From the NCBI GenBank assembly GCA_964584325.1, contig CAZOZP010000042.1:1-31909 (forward strand): a stretch of DNA of 31,909 nucleotides, written 5' to 3'. The notes below the pieces were generated by a model, which had not been told where the DNA came from, searched no databases, and worked only from the letters and a program-made list of their open reading frames with translations. The translations under genes were made by a program, and so were the position numbers. This document shows positions 17,377-25,586 of the stretch, one piece after another. Source of the stretch: CAZOZP01 sp964584325 (lineage in GTDB: Bacteria; Bacteroidota; Ignavibacteria; Ignavibacteriales; Melioribacteraceae). Position 1 is the stretch's first letter, and each line of letters starts with the position of its first letter.

Positions 17377-17968
17377 TCCCTTTAATATAGTATCTAAGTT
17401 GCAGTTCTTTTGATTTTGTAATTCCAATTCTTTCAGATTTTCCAATCGCACATTCATCGAGGGGCTTGTGTAACTTAAGTTTGAATTCAGAACCTTGTAA
17501 CACTTTCCCGTCGTCAGCAATGGTTATTCCGAAAGCCTGACAAATTTTTGCCGGACCGTTACATAACTTAATTAAATCTTTTCTATTTTCCGAAAATTTT
17601 ATTTTACGGTTATCCGCCATTATTTCTTTTCCTTCCAAAGGTTCTATGGCGCGGATAAGCACTGCTTCACCGCTTCCGCATAAACCTGTGACTATATTGA
17701 AACAAAAATGGATTCCGTATATTCTATAGACATATATATGTCCACCGGATAAAAACATTGAATTGTTCCGAGCTGATTTACCGGGAAAAGAATGTGAGGC
17801 TCTGTCTCTTTCGGACAGATATGCTTCAGTCTCAACTATTATTCCGCCAAGTTTGATGTTATTTCTTTCTATAATAATCTCAGCGCCAAGAATATCTTTA
17901 GCAAGTATAGATGAGTTTCTTTCAAAAAATTCCAAATTAGGGATCACTCGATTATCTTCAGAGTCCAT
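17345..17968 (-). CDS. Alkyladenine (3-methyladenine) DNA glycosylase, AAG/Mpg family
   Basis: About 207 residues from the ATG at 17968; a TTG 16 codons earlier (18016) is possible but has no ribosome-binding site. The enzyme excises alkylated purines to start base-excision repair. Numbered from the TTG, residues equivalent to the human AAG active site are present: Glu64 in VETEAY (catalytic, human Glu125), Tyr66, His75, Tyr97, and intercalating Tyr100 in VYRIYG. GEAVLIRAIEPLEG and CNGPAKICQAFG follow as in the family. The gene lies between a TPR protein and a glycosyltransferase and overlaps the latter, so it is presumably a passenger of the operon. Confidence 0.94.
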   Translation of the reverse strand: MDSEDNRVIPNLEFFERNSSILAKDILGAEIIIERNNIKLGGIIVETEAYLSERDRASHSFPGKSARNNSMFLSGGHIYVYRIYGIHFCFNIVTGLCGSGEAVLIRAIEPLEGKEIMADNRKIKFSENRKDLIKLCNGPAKICQAFGITIADDGKVLQGSEFKLKLHKPLDECAIGKSERIGITKSKELQLRYYIKGNEFVSGKKYT

Positions 17969-18028
17969 TGGAATTGATTTACCGCAGTTATTATGTGGGA
18001 AGTTGTGCTTATTCAAGCTTGAGGTCGA

Positions 18029-18715
18029 CTATTTTTTATCAATAATCTGCTGTATTTCCTGAATCTTGTTTTGATAATACTCTTTCTTTTCAGGCTTTCC
18101 AGCTAAAAGGAGCTCATAAATAACAATAGCCTGTTTAAAGTTACCCTGAGCAAAGTAAATTCCGGCAAGTGTATCCGAAGCTATCGGTTTATTCTGAAAT
18201 TTAATTTCGTGAGTCTCTTCGTTTTCTTTCCCGGGAAGACCGAACTCATCAGACTTATCGGAATCTTCCAATGAAGGAATCTTTGCTGTTTTAAGACTAT
18301 CGGCAAGCATATCCAATTCATCAGGGTCTTCAGGTTTGGCAAGTTGTTTTGATTCCGGAATTATTGGAGGAAACTCTGCCTGAAGTGCGGGTGTAGTTTT
18401 TTTCATATCTGATAAAAACTTATTCTTACGCTTTATATTCTCCATTTCATCAATGTAATAATTAAGCGTTTCCTCGCATTCAATCAGATCAGCTCCCTTT
18501 TCAAAGCAAGCTTTGGCTTCTTCGTATTTTCCCGTTAAAGCCAAAGCCTTTCCTTGAATAAAATAGGGTGTGGGGTAATCAGGAAAAATTTTAATTCCGT
18601 TTTCCAGAATCTCCAAAGCTCTTTCTATATGGTTTTTCTCAACCTCAACTGCAGCAACTTGAGCAAAAAGCGGTGATCTGTTGTTAAACTCATATATCAG
18701 AGCCAGTTTTTCCAT
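18029..18715 (-). CDS. TPR-repeat protein
   Basis: 228 residues, without signal peptide or membrane segment. Two or three tetratricopeptide-like helix pairs occur near residues 15-85 (ALEILENGIKIFPDYPTPYF, KALALTGKYEEAKACFEKG) and one more near the C-terminus (LAGIYFAQGNFKQAIVIYELLL). A low-complexity acidic and proline-containing linker of about 90 residues separates them. TPR modules mediate protein-protein contacts; the partner is unknown. AAGG lies before the ATG, and eight bases separate it from the glycosyltransferase stop. Confidence 0.85.
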   Translation of the reverse strand: MEKLALIYEFNNRSPLFAQVAAVEVEKNHIERALEILENGIKIFPDYPTPYFIQGKALALTGKYEEAKACFEKGADLIECEETLNYYIDEMENIKRKNKFLSDMKKTTPALQAEFPPIIPESKQLAKPEDPDELDMLADSLKTAKIPSLEDSDKSDEFGLPGKENEETHEIKFQNKPIASDTLAGIYFAQGNFKQAIVIYELLLAGKPEKKEYYQNKIQEIQQIIDKK

Positions 18716-18723
18716 TATGACCT

Positions 18724-20184
18724 TTATTTTGCAAGTGAGTGTTTGATTGACAAAACTGCAACCGTTAAAAATCCGAAGAAAAATAAAAGCTGAAACGGTA
18801 ATGCTGCCAATTCAAGAAAGTACAGAGAACCGGCAACTCCTATGAAGCAATAAACAGCGAGTAAAAGTTCTATGATTGCTGAAGTTTCAATTTTTCTCTT
18901 TTTCCCGAGATATTTGTTTGCAGCCCAGTTTTCGTTCTTGCTTTCAACTTTGAATTTAGGAGTTCTTACAAATGAACTCTTTCTGTTCATCAATCCTTCA
19001 AACACAGCTCTTGAATTGTTTAACGCAAAACCCATACTGCCTGCCATAAAAAGCGGGAAGAATGCAATTTTCTTTCTCCAGTTACTGTCAACATCCTTCT
19101 GTGCATAAAGATAGAAAAAGAATGAACTAAAGAATGCGACAATAAAAATGGACATAAAATTAAAGAATCCGTCATGCGGGCCGCTGTTCTTAATAAATAC
19201 AAGCGGCACATTAAGTATTCCGGCAAGCAGAATAAACGGGAAAACGATATTACTTGCAAGATGAAATGTTGACTGAAGTTTAACTCTCATAGGCATATTT
19301 GATTGCCAAACAAGAGGCAGAAGTTTTTTAGCTGATTCGATATGACCTTTAGTCCATCTGAACTGCTGAGCTTTAAGTGCATTCATCTCAAGCGGAAGTT
19401 CAGCAGGAGTTGTAATATTTCTTAAATAAACAAATTTCCATCCTTTAAGTTGAGCGCGGTAACTTAAATCCAAATCCTCGGCCAATGTATCTGAGTGCCA
19501 GTTTCCTGCATCCTCAATACACTCTTTTTTCCATACACCGCCTGTCCCGTTAAAATTGATAAAGAATCCTGATCTGTTTCTTACGTGCTGTTCAATAACA
19601 AAATGGCCGTTTAATGCAAGAGCCTGTATTTTTGTGAGAAGAGAGTAATCTTCGTTTAAGTGTTCCCATCTTGTTTGAACCATTCCGATTTCCGGCCCGG
19701 AAAAATACTTCATGGTATTTCTTAAAAAATCGGGTTTTGGTATAAAGTCAGCATCGAAAATCGCTACATATTCGCCCTTGGCTGTTTTAAGTCCTTCTTT
19801 AAGCGCTCCGGCTTTGTATCCTTCTCTGTTAGATCTTCTGATTTGTACAATATCAAAGCCTTCGGCCTGTTTTTGTGCAACAATTTTTGCAACTAAATCA
19901 ACAGTTTCATCTGTTGAATCGTCAAGAACCTGAATTTCCAGCTTTTCTTTCGGATACTCAATCTTGCAAACCGAATTTATAAGCCTTTCTACTACGTAGA
20001 GCTCGTTGTACATCGGGAGCTGGATTGTAACTGTTTTTTCTTCTTGCTCCGCATTCCCTGAATTAATTTCGTTTGATGCATAACGCTTTCTGTAAAAAAG
20101 CATCACAAATCCGTGGCATCCAAATATAAAAAGTATTATCAGAGATGCCAGATAAGTGTAGAGAATGATTTGGTCAACTAACAT
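18724..20184 (-). CDS. Membrane glycosyltransferase family 2 (cellulose synthase-like)
   Basis: 486 residues. One N-terminal membrane helix (about 5-30) is followed by a cytoplasmic GT-A domain and four or more C-terminal helices. The processive-type motif set D, D, D, QxxRW is present: LDDSTDE (Asp88-89), FDADF (144-146), LAEDLDL (235-240) and QQFRW (273-277). The protein probably uses a nucleotide sugar to extend a surface glycan or glycosylate a lipid; the acceptor is unknown. AAGGAAA precedes the ATG and a 21-base gap separates it from lptE. Its position behind an LPS-transport lipoprotein gene supports an envelope role. Confidence 0.92.
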   Translation of the reverse strand: MLVDQIILYTYLASLIILFIFGCHGFVMLFYRKRYASNEINSGNAEQEEKTVTIQLPMYNELYVVERLINSVCKIEYPKEKLEIQVLDDSTDETVDLVAKIVAQKQAEGFDIVQIRRSNREGYKAGALKEGLKTAKGEYVAIFDADFIPKPDFLRNTMKYFSGPEIGMVQTRWEHLNEDYSLLTKIQALALNGHFVIEQHVRNRSGFFINFNGTGGVWKKECIEDAGNWHSDTLAEDLDLSYRAQLKGWKFVYLRNITTPAELPLEMNALKAQQFRWTKGHIESAKKLLPLVWQSNMPMRVKLQSTFHLASNIVFPFILLAGILNVPLVFIKNSGPHDGFFNFMSIFIVAFFSSFFFYLYAQKDVDSNWRKKIAFFPLFMAGSMGFALNNSRAVFEGLMNRKSSFVRTPKFKVESKNENWAANKYLGKKRKIETSAIIELLLAVYCFIGVAGSLYFLELAALPFQLLFFFGFLTVAVLSIKHSLAK

Positions 20185-20205
20185 ATATATTTCCTTTTTT
20201 ATTAT

Positions 20206-20733
20206 TTACCAATTTGAAACAACACTAAGAACAATGCTGTCTGTAAGTTTCTCAAGTGCTTCCTTGATTGCAGTTTTACGATCTTCAATCAGATTAACGC
20301 TTCCTGCTTTATAAACTCCGAATTCCGAAAAATTTCTTGAAAGAACTGTCTCTTTTTTTATAAGGTCTTTATAAGTTACTTTTACTGTAAGATTTACTTT
20401 GATATCTGAAGCTTTTTCATTCCGGATTACAGTTGCATCGTCAGTAACCGACAAAACCACCAATTCAAGAAGCGCATCCGACTTACCTGCCTTACCGATT
20501 GTAAAAGAGTTGTCGTCAATAAACTTCTGTAATATTATTTCTGAAAAAGTCTGGCTTAAAAAAGTTTCACCTCGTCCGCTGTTATCTTTAACCGCCGGTA
20601 TATATATTGTCTTTAAATGAGACGGCACTGAGGAACCGGAAAAAGAATAACTGCACCCGGATAAACTAACTACAAATAACATTATTATCAACAAGAGAAA
20701 TACCCTTGCCTGGTTTAATCTATTCAATGTCAT
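20206..20733 (-). CDS. lptE: LptE-family LPS-assembly lipoprotein
   Basis: 175 residues. A lipoprotein signal peptide ends in the lipobox LSGC with Cys27, followed by SYSFSG. The mature part has the LptE-type pattern: HLKTIYIPAVKDNSGR early, TIGKAGKSDALLELVVLSV in the middle, and a C-terminal helix. LptE plugs the LptD barrel that delivers LPS to the outer surface. No lptD is in the window. The gene begins 14 bases inside the end of the sigma-54 activator gene, with little ribosome-binding sequence, so translation is probably coupled. An alternative downstream start would still retain the lipobox. Confidence 0.85.
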   Translation of the reverse strand: MTLNRLNQARVFLLLIIMLFVVSLSGCSYSFSGSSVPSHLKTIYIPAVKDNSGRGETFLSQTFSEIILQKFIDDNSFTIGKAGKSDALLELVVLSVTDDATVIRNEKASDIKVNLTVKVTYKDLIKKETVLSRNFSEFGVYKAGSVNLIEDRKTAIKEALEKLTDSIVLSVVSNW

Positions 20734-21823
20734 ATTCTTTGAGTTTTCTGTATAGAGTTCGTTCGCTAATATTCAGCAATTTTGATGCCTTACGCTTATT
20801 CCCTTTTGAATACAAAAGGGAGTTAATTATTGCCTCTTTTTCAAGTTTATCCAATGAAACAATTTCTTTAACAGATCCTGAATTACTGAAAGATTTATGT
20901 TCTGCAGGTCTTGCCGCAATCTGTTTTAATTCTATCAAATCTTTCTTTATTTCTATTAAGGCTCTATATATTAATTCCATTTCATTATTATCTTGTGTTT
21001 TCTGCACCTGCATTGGCAGATTCATATTCTGTTCCTGTGATTCTGATGGAGTTAAGAGCGTAATAACATTTTCTGTATCAATTTTCCCGTTTTTTGAAAG
21101 AGCAGCGGCAGTTTCAATGAAATTTTTTAGCTCTCTTACATTGCCGGGCCAAGGATACTGTTGTAAAATGTCTAAAGCTTCAGTTGTAATTTCCGGACAT
21201 ATCATTTTCCCGTTCCGACAAATATTATTTATAAAATGAAATACTAAAGGAATAATATCTTCCTTTCTTTTCCTCAAAGGCGGAATATTCAAGCTTACTG
21301 CCTTGAGTCTAAAATACAAGTCTGCCCTAAACCTTCTTGCTTCCACTTCCTTCTGAAGATCTTTGTTGGTTGCTGCAATGATTCTTACATCCGTCTTCCG
21401 GACAGTTTCACTTCCCACGGGCATAAATTCTTTTGTTTCTAAAACCCTTAAAAGTTTCACTTGTGTTGTAAGAGGCATTTCTCCTATTTCATCCAGAAAC
21501 AAAGTACCTTTATCTGCAATTTCAAAATAACCTTTACGGTCGTCAACAGCACCCGTAAAAGAACCTTTCTTATGTCCGAACAGTTCGCTTTCGAGAATTC
21601 CTTCCGGAATCGCTCCGCAGTTAACACTGATTAGTTTTTGTGATGATCGTGAGCTTGATTTATGAATTGCATCAGCAAAGACTTCCTTGCCAACTCCGCT
21701 CTCTCCGTATAATAGAATTGATATGTCTGAAGGGGCTACCTGCATAAGAATATCAACAAGGTCTCTGATTACCTTTGACTTGCCGATTATTCCGTGTTCT
21801 TTTTGAAACTCTTGTACTGTCAT
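20720..21823 (-). CDS. Sigma-54-dependent transcriptional activator without receiver domain
   Basis: 367 residues. The AAA+ domain has Walker A GESGVGKE (40-47), the sigma-54 contact loop GSFTGA (87-92, a common variant of GAFTGA), Walker B LFLDE (108-112) and the second region PWPGNVREL. The C-terminus is a Fis-type helix-turn-helix (about 341-367, ending ERTLYRKLKEYDIE). There is no N-terminal receiver, PAS or GAF domain, only about ten residues before the AAA+ module. Activity must therefore be controlled by level, a partner protein or the linker at 255-330. Its targets are unknown. It overlaps lptE and may start a second transcription unit, since 147 bp of AT-rich DNA precede it. Confidence 0.95.
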   Translation of the reverse strand: MTVQEFQKEHGIIGKSKVIRDLVDILMQVAPSDISILLYGESGVGKEVFADAIHKSSSRSSQKLISVNCGAIPEGILESELFGHKKGSFTGAVDDRKGYFEIADKGTLFLDEIGEMPLTTQVKLLRVLETKEFMPVGSETVRKTDVRIIAATNKDLQKEVEARRFRADLYFRLKAVSLNIPPLRKRKEDIIPLVFHFINNICRNGKMICPEITTEALDILQQYPWPGNVRELKNFIETAAALSKNGKIDTENVITLLTPSESQEQNMNLPMQVQKTQDNNEMELIYRALIEIKKDLIELKQIAARPAEHKSFSNSGSVKEIVSLDKLEKEAIINSLLYSKGNKRKASKLLNISERTLYRKLKEYDIE

Positions 21824-21970
21824 TTTGACAATTATTTTTTCTTTCGTGCCTTCAATTATAAGAAAGTAAATAATATTTTCCTAATAATATTATGTATTAT
21901 TTTTGCAATTTCTGATTATTCCCTGATTTTCTGACATAGACTGAATCCCGAGGTGTGACATTTCGGCTGT

Positions 21971-22654
21971 TTATTGATTAAAAGGATATTTCTGCACTAT
22001 CGGATTTATTTGATATTTTTTTGATACCTTACGGGCAAGTGTTTCTGCTGCTTCTTTATTTTCAAATTCACCCAAAATTACAACTCTAAATTTTTTCCCG
22101 TTCACTGTTTTGTCAACAATTCGAGGTTTCGGTTTCTCATTTTTTAGTAACTCAGCCAAACTCGCTGCTTTTCCCTGTTCAGAAAAGGCCCCTGCCTGAA
22201 CAGTATATTTCTCAGGATAATATTCTTCCGGCAATTCTTTTCTTTCCTCCTTAACATTTTGTTTAACAGCAGTTGAAGTTATACTCGTTCCTGCCTCAAA
22301 TTCCGGAAACTTTTCTTTGAGTGTTTTTCTGTATTCATCTGATTTATCATATATTCCTGCAGCATAATAATAAGATGAAATCTGATATAAAGCATCAGCA
22401 GCATATTTACTGCCTTCCGAACGGCTATAGAATTTTTCGTATTTTTCCAAAGCATCAAAGCCGTCAGATGTCATTTTTGCATCCAAATAGATTAATTCGG
22501 GGTGTCTGCCATAATTTTCTGAGAGTTCCTCAAATACTGCACGTGCTTTTTCTATATCACCTGCTTTTATTAATTCAAGACAGCTATTAATTTTATCATC
22601 TTGCGAATAAAGCGGTAAATTAATAATAAATATAAGCACTAATAAGTATTTCAT
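21971..22654 (-). CDS. SPOR-domain exported protein with TPR-like N-terminus
   Basis: 227 residues. A signal peptide (MKYLLVLIFIINLPLYSQ) is followed by a helical TPR-like region (about 20-115, with KARAVFEELSENYG and YAADALYQISSYYYAAG) and a C-terminal SPOR domain (about 148-222) starting KYTVQAGAFSEQGKAASLAELL. SPOR domains bind denuded septal peptidoglycan, so a periplasmic role in cell-wall or division processes is likely. The ATG overlaps the miaB stop by one base (TAATG), indicating co-translation with miaB. Confidence 0.92.
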   Translation of the reverse strand: MKYLLVLIFIINLPLYSQDDKINSCLELIKAGDIEKARAVFEELSENYGRHPELIYLDAKMTSDGFDALEKYEKFYSRSEGSKYAADALYQISSYYYAAGIYDKSDEYRKTLKEKFPEFEAGTSITSTAVKQNVKEERKELPEEYYPEKYTVQAGAFSEQGKAASLAELLKNEKPKPRIVDKTVNGKKFRVVILGEFENKEAAETLARKVSKKYQINPIVQKYPFNQ

Positions 22655-23997
22655 TATGCCGTCCGGGTTATTTTTTCATTGTGAAAAGCTAATATTTCAG
22701 GAACTGAACATATCAAAGTGCCGGATGTTACTTTTTCAATTTTTACTTTAACATAGGCCCCGGGCTGAATATTTTCCAAAGCCGGAAAAACGGCAGTTTT
22801 ATTTGAGTCAGTTCTGCCCGACAAAAACTTATTTGATTTCTTGCTGAACCCTTCCACAAGTATTAGCTCTTCTTTACCGATTAGTTCCTTGTTTAATTCC
22901 AGCGATATTCTTTGCTGCAAATCTATTATTTCTGTTAATCTTTTTGTCTTTATCTCGTCAGAAACATCATCTGTTAGTTTGAATGCTTTAGTTCCTTCCC
23001 GCGGAGAATACTTAAACATGAACGCACCATCGTACTTAACATTATTCATCAATTCAAGCGTTGCAATGTGATCTTCCGGTTCTTCAGTAGGGAAGCCGGC
23101 AATGATGTCAGTTGAGAAGCTTACATTCGGAATGCTTTTCTTTGCTTTTTCAATGATTTCCATATAATGTTCTGTTGAGTAGTTTCTGTTCATCAGACCA
23201 AGTATTCTGTCTGAGCCTGATTGTACCGGAAGATGCAGATATTTACAAATATTCGGGTGCTCAGCTATCGTATAGATTAGTTTATCGGAGAAATCCTTAG
23301 GATGTGAGGTCGTGAATCTGATTCTTATTGATCTGTCAACAAGTGCGCAGGATGCCAGTAAATCTGCGAAGTCCATTCCTTCGTAGCTGTAGGAATTTAC
23401 ATTTTGTCCGAGCAGTGTCACTTCACGGAAATTTCTTTTTGATAATTCTCTTATCTCGTTTATTATTGAATCTGCCGATCGGCTTCTTTCTCTTCCTCTT
23501 GTGTATGGAACTACGCAATAGGTGCAAAAATTGTCGCATCCGCGCATAATTGATATCCAGGCAGAGATTCCTTCTTCTCTATATGGAATTATGTCTTCAT
23601 AAGTTTCGGTTCTGGAAAGTTTAACTCCGATTCCCTTTTCGCCGTGAAATGCCGTATCAAGAAAATCAGGAAGATTTCTATATTCATCGGGACCTACAAC
23701 CAAGTCAACCATCTTCTTTTTATCAATGAGGTCTCCTCTTAATCTTTCTGCCATGCAACCTAAAACACCTATAACAACATTTTTCTTTTTTAATCCCTTG
23801 ATTGCATTAAGCCGATTATATATTTTTTTTTCAGCATTTTCCCTGATACTGCATGTATTCAGAAGAACAACTCCCGCATTTTCAATATTATCAGAAGTTT
23901 CATAACCGCTGTTCCTGAGTATTCCCAGAACTACTTCTGAATCGGCCGTATTCATCTGACAGCCGTAAGTTTCTATATATACTTTGTTGTTTGTCAT
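22654..23997 (-). CDS. miaB: tRNA-2-methylthio-N6-dimethylallyladenosine synthase
   Basis: 447 residues. This radical-SAM methylthiotransferase modifies A37 of tRNAs that read UNN codons. The N-terminal iron-sulfur cluster Cys residues are at 13 (TYGCQMN), 49 (NTCSIRENAE) and 81 (LGCMAER). The radical-SAM motif is at 154-161 (CDNFCTYC), followed by VPYTRGRERSR, which is diagnostic of MiaB. A TRAM domain closes the protein. GGA precedes the ATG. It heads the minus-strand run and is divergent from rpiA, with a 101-bp shared upstream region. Confidence 0.97.
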   Translation of the reverse strand: MTNNKVYIETYGCQMNTADSEVVLGILRNSGYETSDNIENAGVVLLNTCSIRENAEKKIYNRLNAIKGLKKKNVVIGVLGCMAERLRGDLIDKKKMVDLVVGPDEYRNLPDFLDTAFHGEKGIGVKLSRTETYEDIIPYREEGISAWISIMRGCDNFCTYCVVPYTRGRERSRSADSIINEIRELSKRNFREVTLLGQNVNSYSYEGMDFADLLASCALVDRSIRIRFTTSHPKDFSDKLIYTIAEHPNICKYLHLPVQSGSDRILGLMNRNYSTEHYMEIIEKAKKSIPNVSFSTDIIAGFPTEEPEDHIATLELMNNVKYDGAFMFKYSPREGTKAFKLTDDVSDEIKTKRLTEIIDLQQRISLELNKELIGKEELILVEGFSKKSNKFLSGRTDSNKTAVFPALENIQPGAYVKVKIEKVTSGTLICSVPEILAFHNEKITRTA

Positions 23998-24021
23998 TTA
24001 TTCCAACTTTCCATAAATTTG
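23990..24021 (+). promoter_or_regulatory. Candidate Bacteroidota-type promoter for rpiA
   Basis: TTTG at 23990-23993 is followed after 20 bases by TAAATTTG at 24014-24021. This matches the -33/-7 consensus (TTTG, 19-21 bp, TAnnTTTG) described for Bacteroidota. It would give a 5' untranslated region of about 70 bases for rpiA. The -33 element lies inside the first codons of divergent miaB. Confidence 0.4.
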
Positions 24022-24098
24022 CAAAACTTTTTATTTTTTCTTTCAAATAATACTGATAAGGTTTTTTGGTTACAAGATATTAATTTTTCGAGAAAATA

Positions 24099-24788
24099 AT
24101 GACAGAAACAGACAGATTAAAAAAAGAAGCTGCAATTAAAGCTGTCAGCTACATTAAATCAGGTATGGTACTTGGCTTGGGTACCGGTTCTACAGCAAAT
24201 TTTGCAATTGAGGAAATAGGCCGGCTTCTGCAGACAAAAGAACTTTCAGATATTTACGGAATCGCTACTTCAACTGCAACAGAAACCAAAGCCAGAGCTG
24301 CCGGAATCCCCCTTGTTTCACTGAATGAACATCCAGTTATTGATTTGAGTATTGACGGAGCTGATGAGGTTGATACTGAACTTAATCTTATTAAAGGTGG
24401 TGGCGGAGCTCTTCTTAGGGAGAAGGTTATTGCACAGACCTCTCTTTTCAGAATAATTGTTGTAGATGAATTTAAACTTTCCAATAAACTTGGCACCAAT
24501 TGGGCTCTTCCAATTGAGGTTCTAAAATTTTCGATTCAATCTGAAATATTATTCCTTGAGAGTATCGGAGGCAAGCCTGAGTTAAGAATGAAAGGCGATA
24601 TTGTATTTACAACAGATGAAAATAACGCAATAATTGACTGTAATTTCGGAGTTATTGAAAATCCGGCTGCTTTATCAACGCTCTTGAATTCTCGCGCAGG
24701 AATCGTGGAACATGGTTTATTTACCGGGATTACGGATTTACTAATATGTGCTTCATCCGCAGGAATTAGTACCAGATCAATAAAATGA
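24099..24788 (+). CDS. rpiA: Ribose-5-phosphate isomerase A
   Basis: 229 residues, the usual length. The enzyme interconverts ribose 5-phosphate and ribulose 5-phosphate in the pentose phosphate pathway. The phosphate loop LGLGTGST (25-32) and the catalytic set Asp86, Asp89 (SIDGADEVD), Lys99 and Glu108 (IKGGGGALLREK) match the E. coli enzyme with a constant offset of five. The start ATG at 24099 has only a weak GAGA site. It is a single-gene unit divergent from miaB. No terminator follows immediately; the nearest hairpin plus T-run is at 24986. Confidence 0.98.
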   Translation: MTETDRLKKEAAIKAVSYIKSGMVLGLGTGSTANFAIEEIGRLLQTKELSDIYGIATSTATETKARAAGIPLVSLNEHPVIDLSIDGADEVDTELNLIKGGGGALLREKVIAQTSLFRIIVVDEFKLSNKLGTNWALPIEVLKFSIQSEILFLESIGGKPELRMKGDIVFTTDENNAIIDCNFGVIENPAALSTLLNSRAGIVEHGLFTGITDLLICASSAGISTRSIK

Positions 24789-24839
24789 AAATGTACTAAT
24801 ATTACTGAAATCCTTATATTTTATTCTGTGATTAATTTT

Positions 24840-25014
24840 CGAATATTTTGTGACTAAAGTGATACTTCATTTACTGTAGGAGTTTGTTGCTATCCCTTGA
24901 ATAAACCAAGGGATGGATTTTCGGCAATGAGTTATTACTAACTGCCCCCTTGTTTGCTTCAATCCATCCTTGATTTTTATTAGGGAACCGGAGCTAACGG
25001 TTGCTTATTTTTTA
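24840..25014 (+). ncRNA. Structured intergenic segment, possible small RNA or attenuator
   Basis: Seen: ATCCCTTG (24892-24899) pairs with CAAGGGAT (24907-24914). The overlapping CAAGGGATGGATT (24907-24919) pairs, with one bulged G, to AATCCATCCTTG (24961-24972). The two helices are mutually exclusive. Between the arms, AGTTA and TAACT form a smaller hairpin. A further hairpin, AACCG/CGGTT (24986-25002), runs into GCTTATTTTTTATT, like a terminator. Alternative helices ending in a terminator suggest an RNA element or a stand-alone small RNA. It could instead simply be the rpiA 3' end or a dispersed inverted repeat. No known RNA family is recognised. Confidence 0.35.
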
Positions 25015-25034
25015 TTCACATAATTCTATTTTTA

Positions 25035-25292
25035 TTATACTTCACAGTAAAATACTCCTCCGGTTCCGGTTTCTGTTGTATAGATAATTCCATTAAAAGG
25101 AATTTCAGGATTGATTGCGGCAAGATAAAGAGTTTTATCATGCTTTATGATTTGATGAACTTCCAAGCCTTCAAGTTCTTGTACGGATTTCCACTGAATT
25201 TCTGTTTCTGTTCCGAAATTGTCAATCGGAGTCTGCTTCTCTGCACAACAAAAACAAATAATCCCAACAAACATAAGGAATAATTCTCTCAA
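25035..25292 (-). CDS. Small putative lipoprotein or exported protein
   Basis: About 85 residues. The frame runs from a TTG at 25304. The better start is the TTG at 25292, four bases after GGAGG, or the ATG at 25274. The N-terminus RELFLMFVGIICFCC is hydrophobic and ends in two Cys before AEKQTPIDN, suggesting a lipoprotein signal with a non-canonical lipobox. The rest (WKSVQELEGLEVHQIIKHDKTLYLAAINP, then GTGGVFYCEV) could be one or two beta-propeller-type strands, as if it were the beginning of a larger sensor-like protein. It is isolated, with the structured intergenic segment downstream and a divergent secreted propeller protein upstream. Function unknown; it may be a remnant. Confidence 0.5.
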   Translation of the reverse strand: MRELFLMFVGIICFCCAEKQTPIDNFGTETEIQWKSVQELEGLEVHQIIKHDKTLYLAAINPEIPFNGIIYTTETGTGGVFYCEV

Positions 25293-25315
25293 CCATCCTC
25301 CCAATGCTCGGTTAC

Positions 25316-25397
25316 TAAGTAAATCTTACTTAATTTTTCAGAAATATCAATAAATAAAACACGCTAAAATAAATTTGAGCGCTAAATTGCTAAGCGC
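25316..25397. repeat. Two inverted repeats upstream of the 25587 gene
   Basis: TAAGTAA (25316-25322) and TTACTTA (25326-25332) form a perfect 7-bp inverted repeat with a 3-base spacer. GCGCT (25379-25383) and AGCGC (25393-25397) form a second one around nine bases. They lie between divergent genes and could be operator sites or short hairpins. The remaining sequence up to 25570 is very AT-rich with no clear promoter. Confidence 0.3.
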
Positions 25398-25586
25398 CCG
25401 CCCTTTTACTTTCGAATTATAATTGTTTTATTTTATTTATGCAAGAATATTTTGATATAATTTATGTTTTATTTTGCTGTTCGTGTGTTTGTTACTTATT
25501 CATACATTATTAATTTGCACTTCAACGTTGTTTACCATATATTTATTCAAGTATTTAAAATTAACTATACATAATATGAGGTACAA

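Noticed and set aside
17377..17520. 48-residue N-terminal extension of the family 9 glycosyltransferase
   Set aside because: It would lie entirely within the DNA glycosylase gene, has no family homology that I recognise, and the Rossmann-type start NILIIRTDRIGD follows the internal Met directly.
20706..21239. 177-codon plus-strand frame opposite the sigma-54 activator
   Set aside because: It is a Ser/Phe/Ile-rich translation complementary to a well-conserved AAA+ gene, with no promoter or ribosome-binding site.
12138..23997. Possible duplication: two methylthiotransferases in one run
   Set aside because: Diagnostic motifs separate them clearly: one is RimO (LGCAKNTVDSE, IRGKHKSR), the other MiaB (YGCQMN, TRGRERSR). 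Both are normally present in one genome.
25378..25397. GCGCT...AGCGC inverted repeat considered as an integron attC-like site
   Set aside because: The conserved GTTRRRY and RYYYAAC core sites are missing, and no integrase or cassette gene is nearby.
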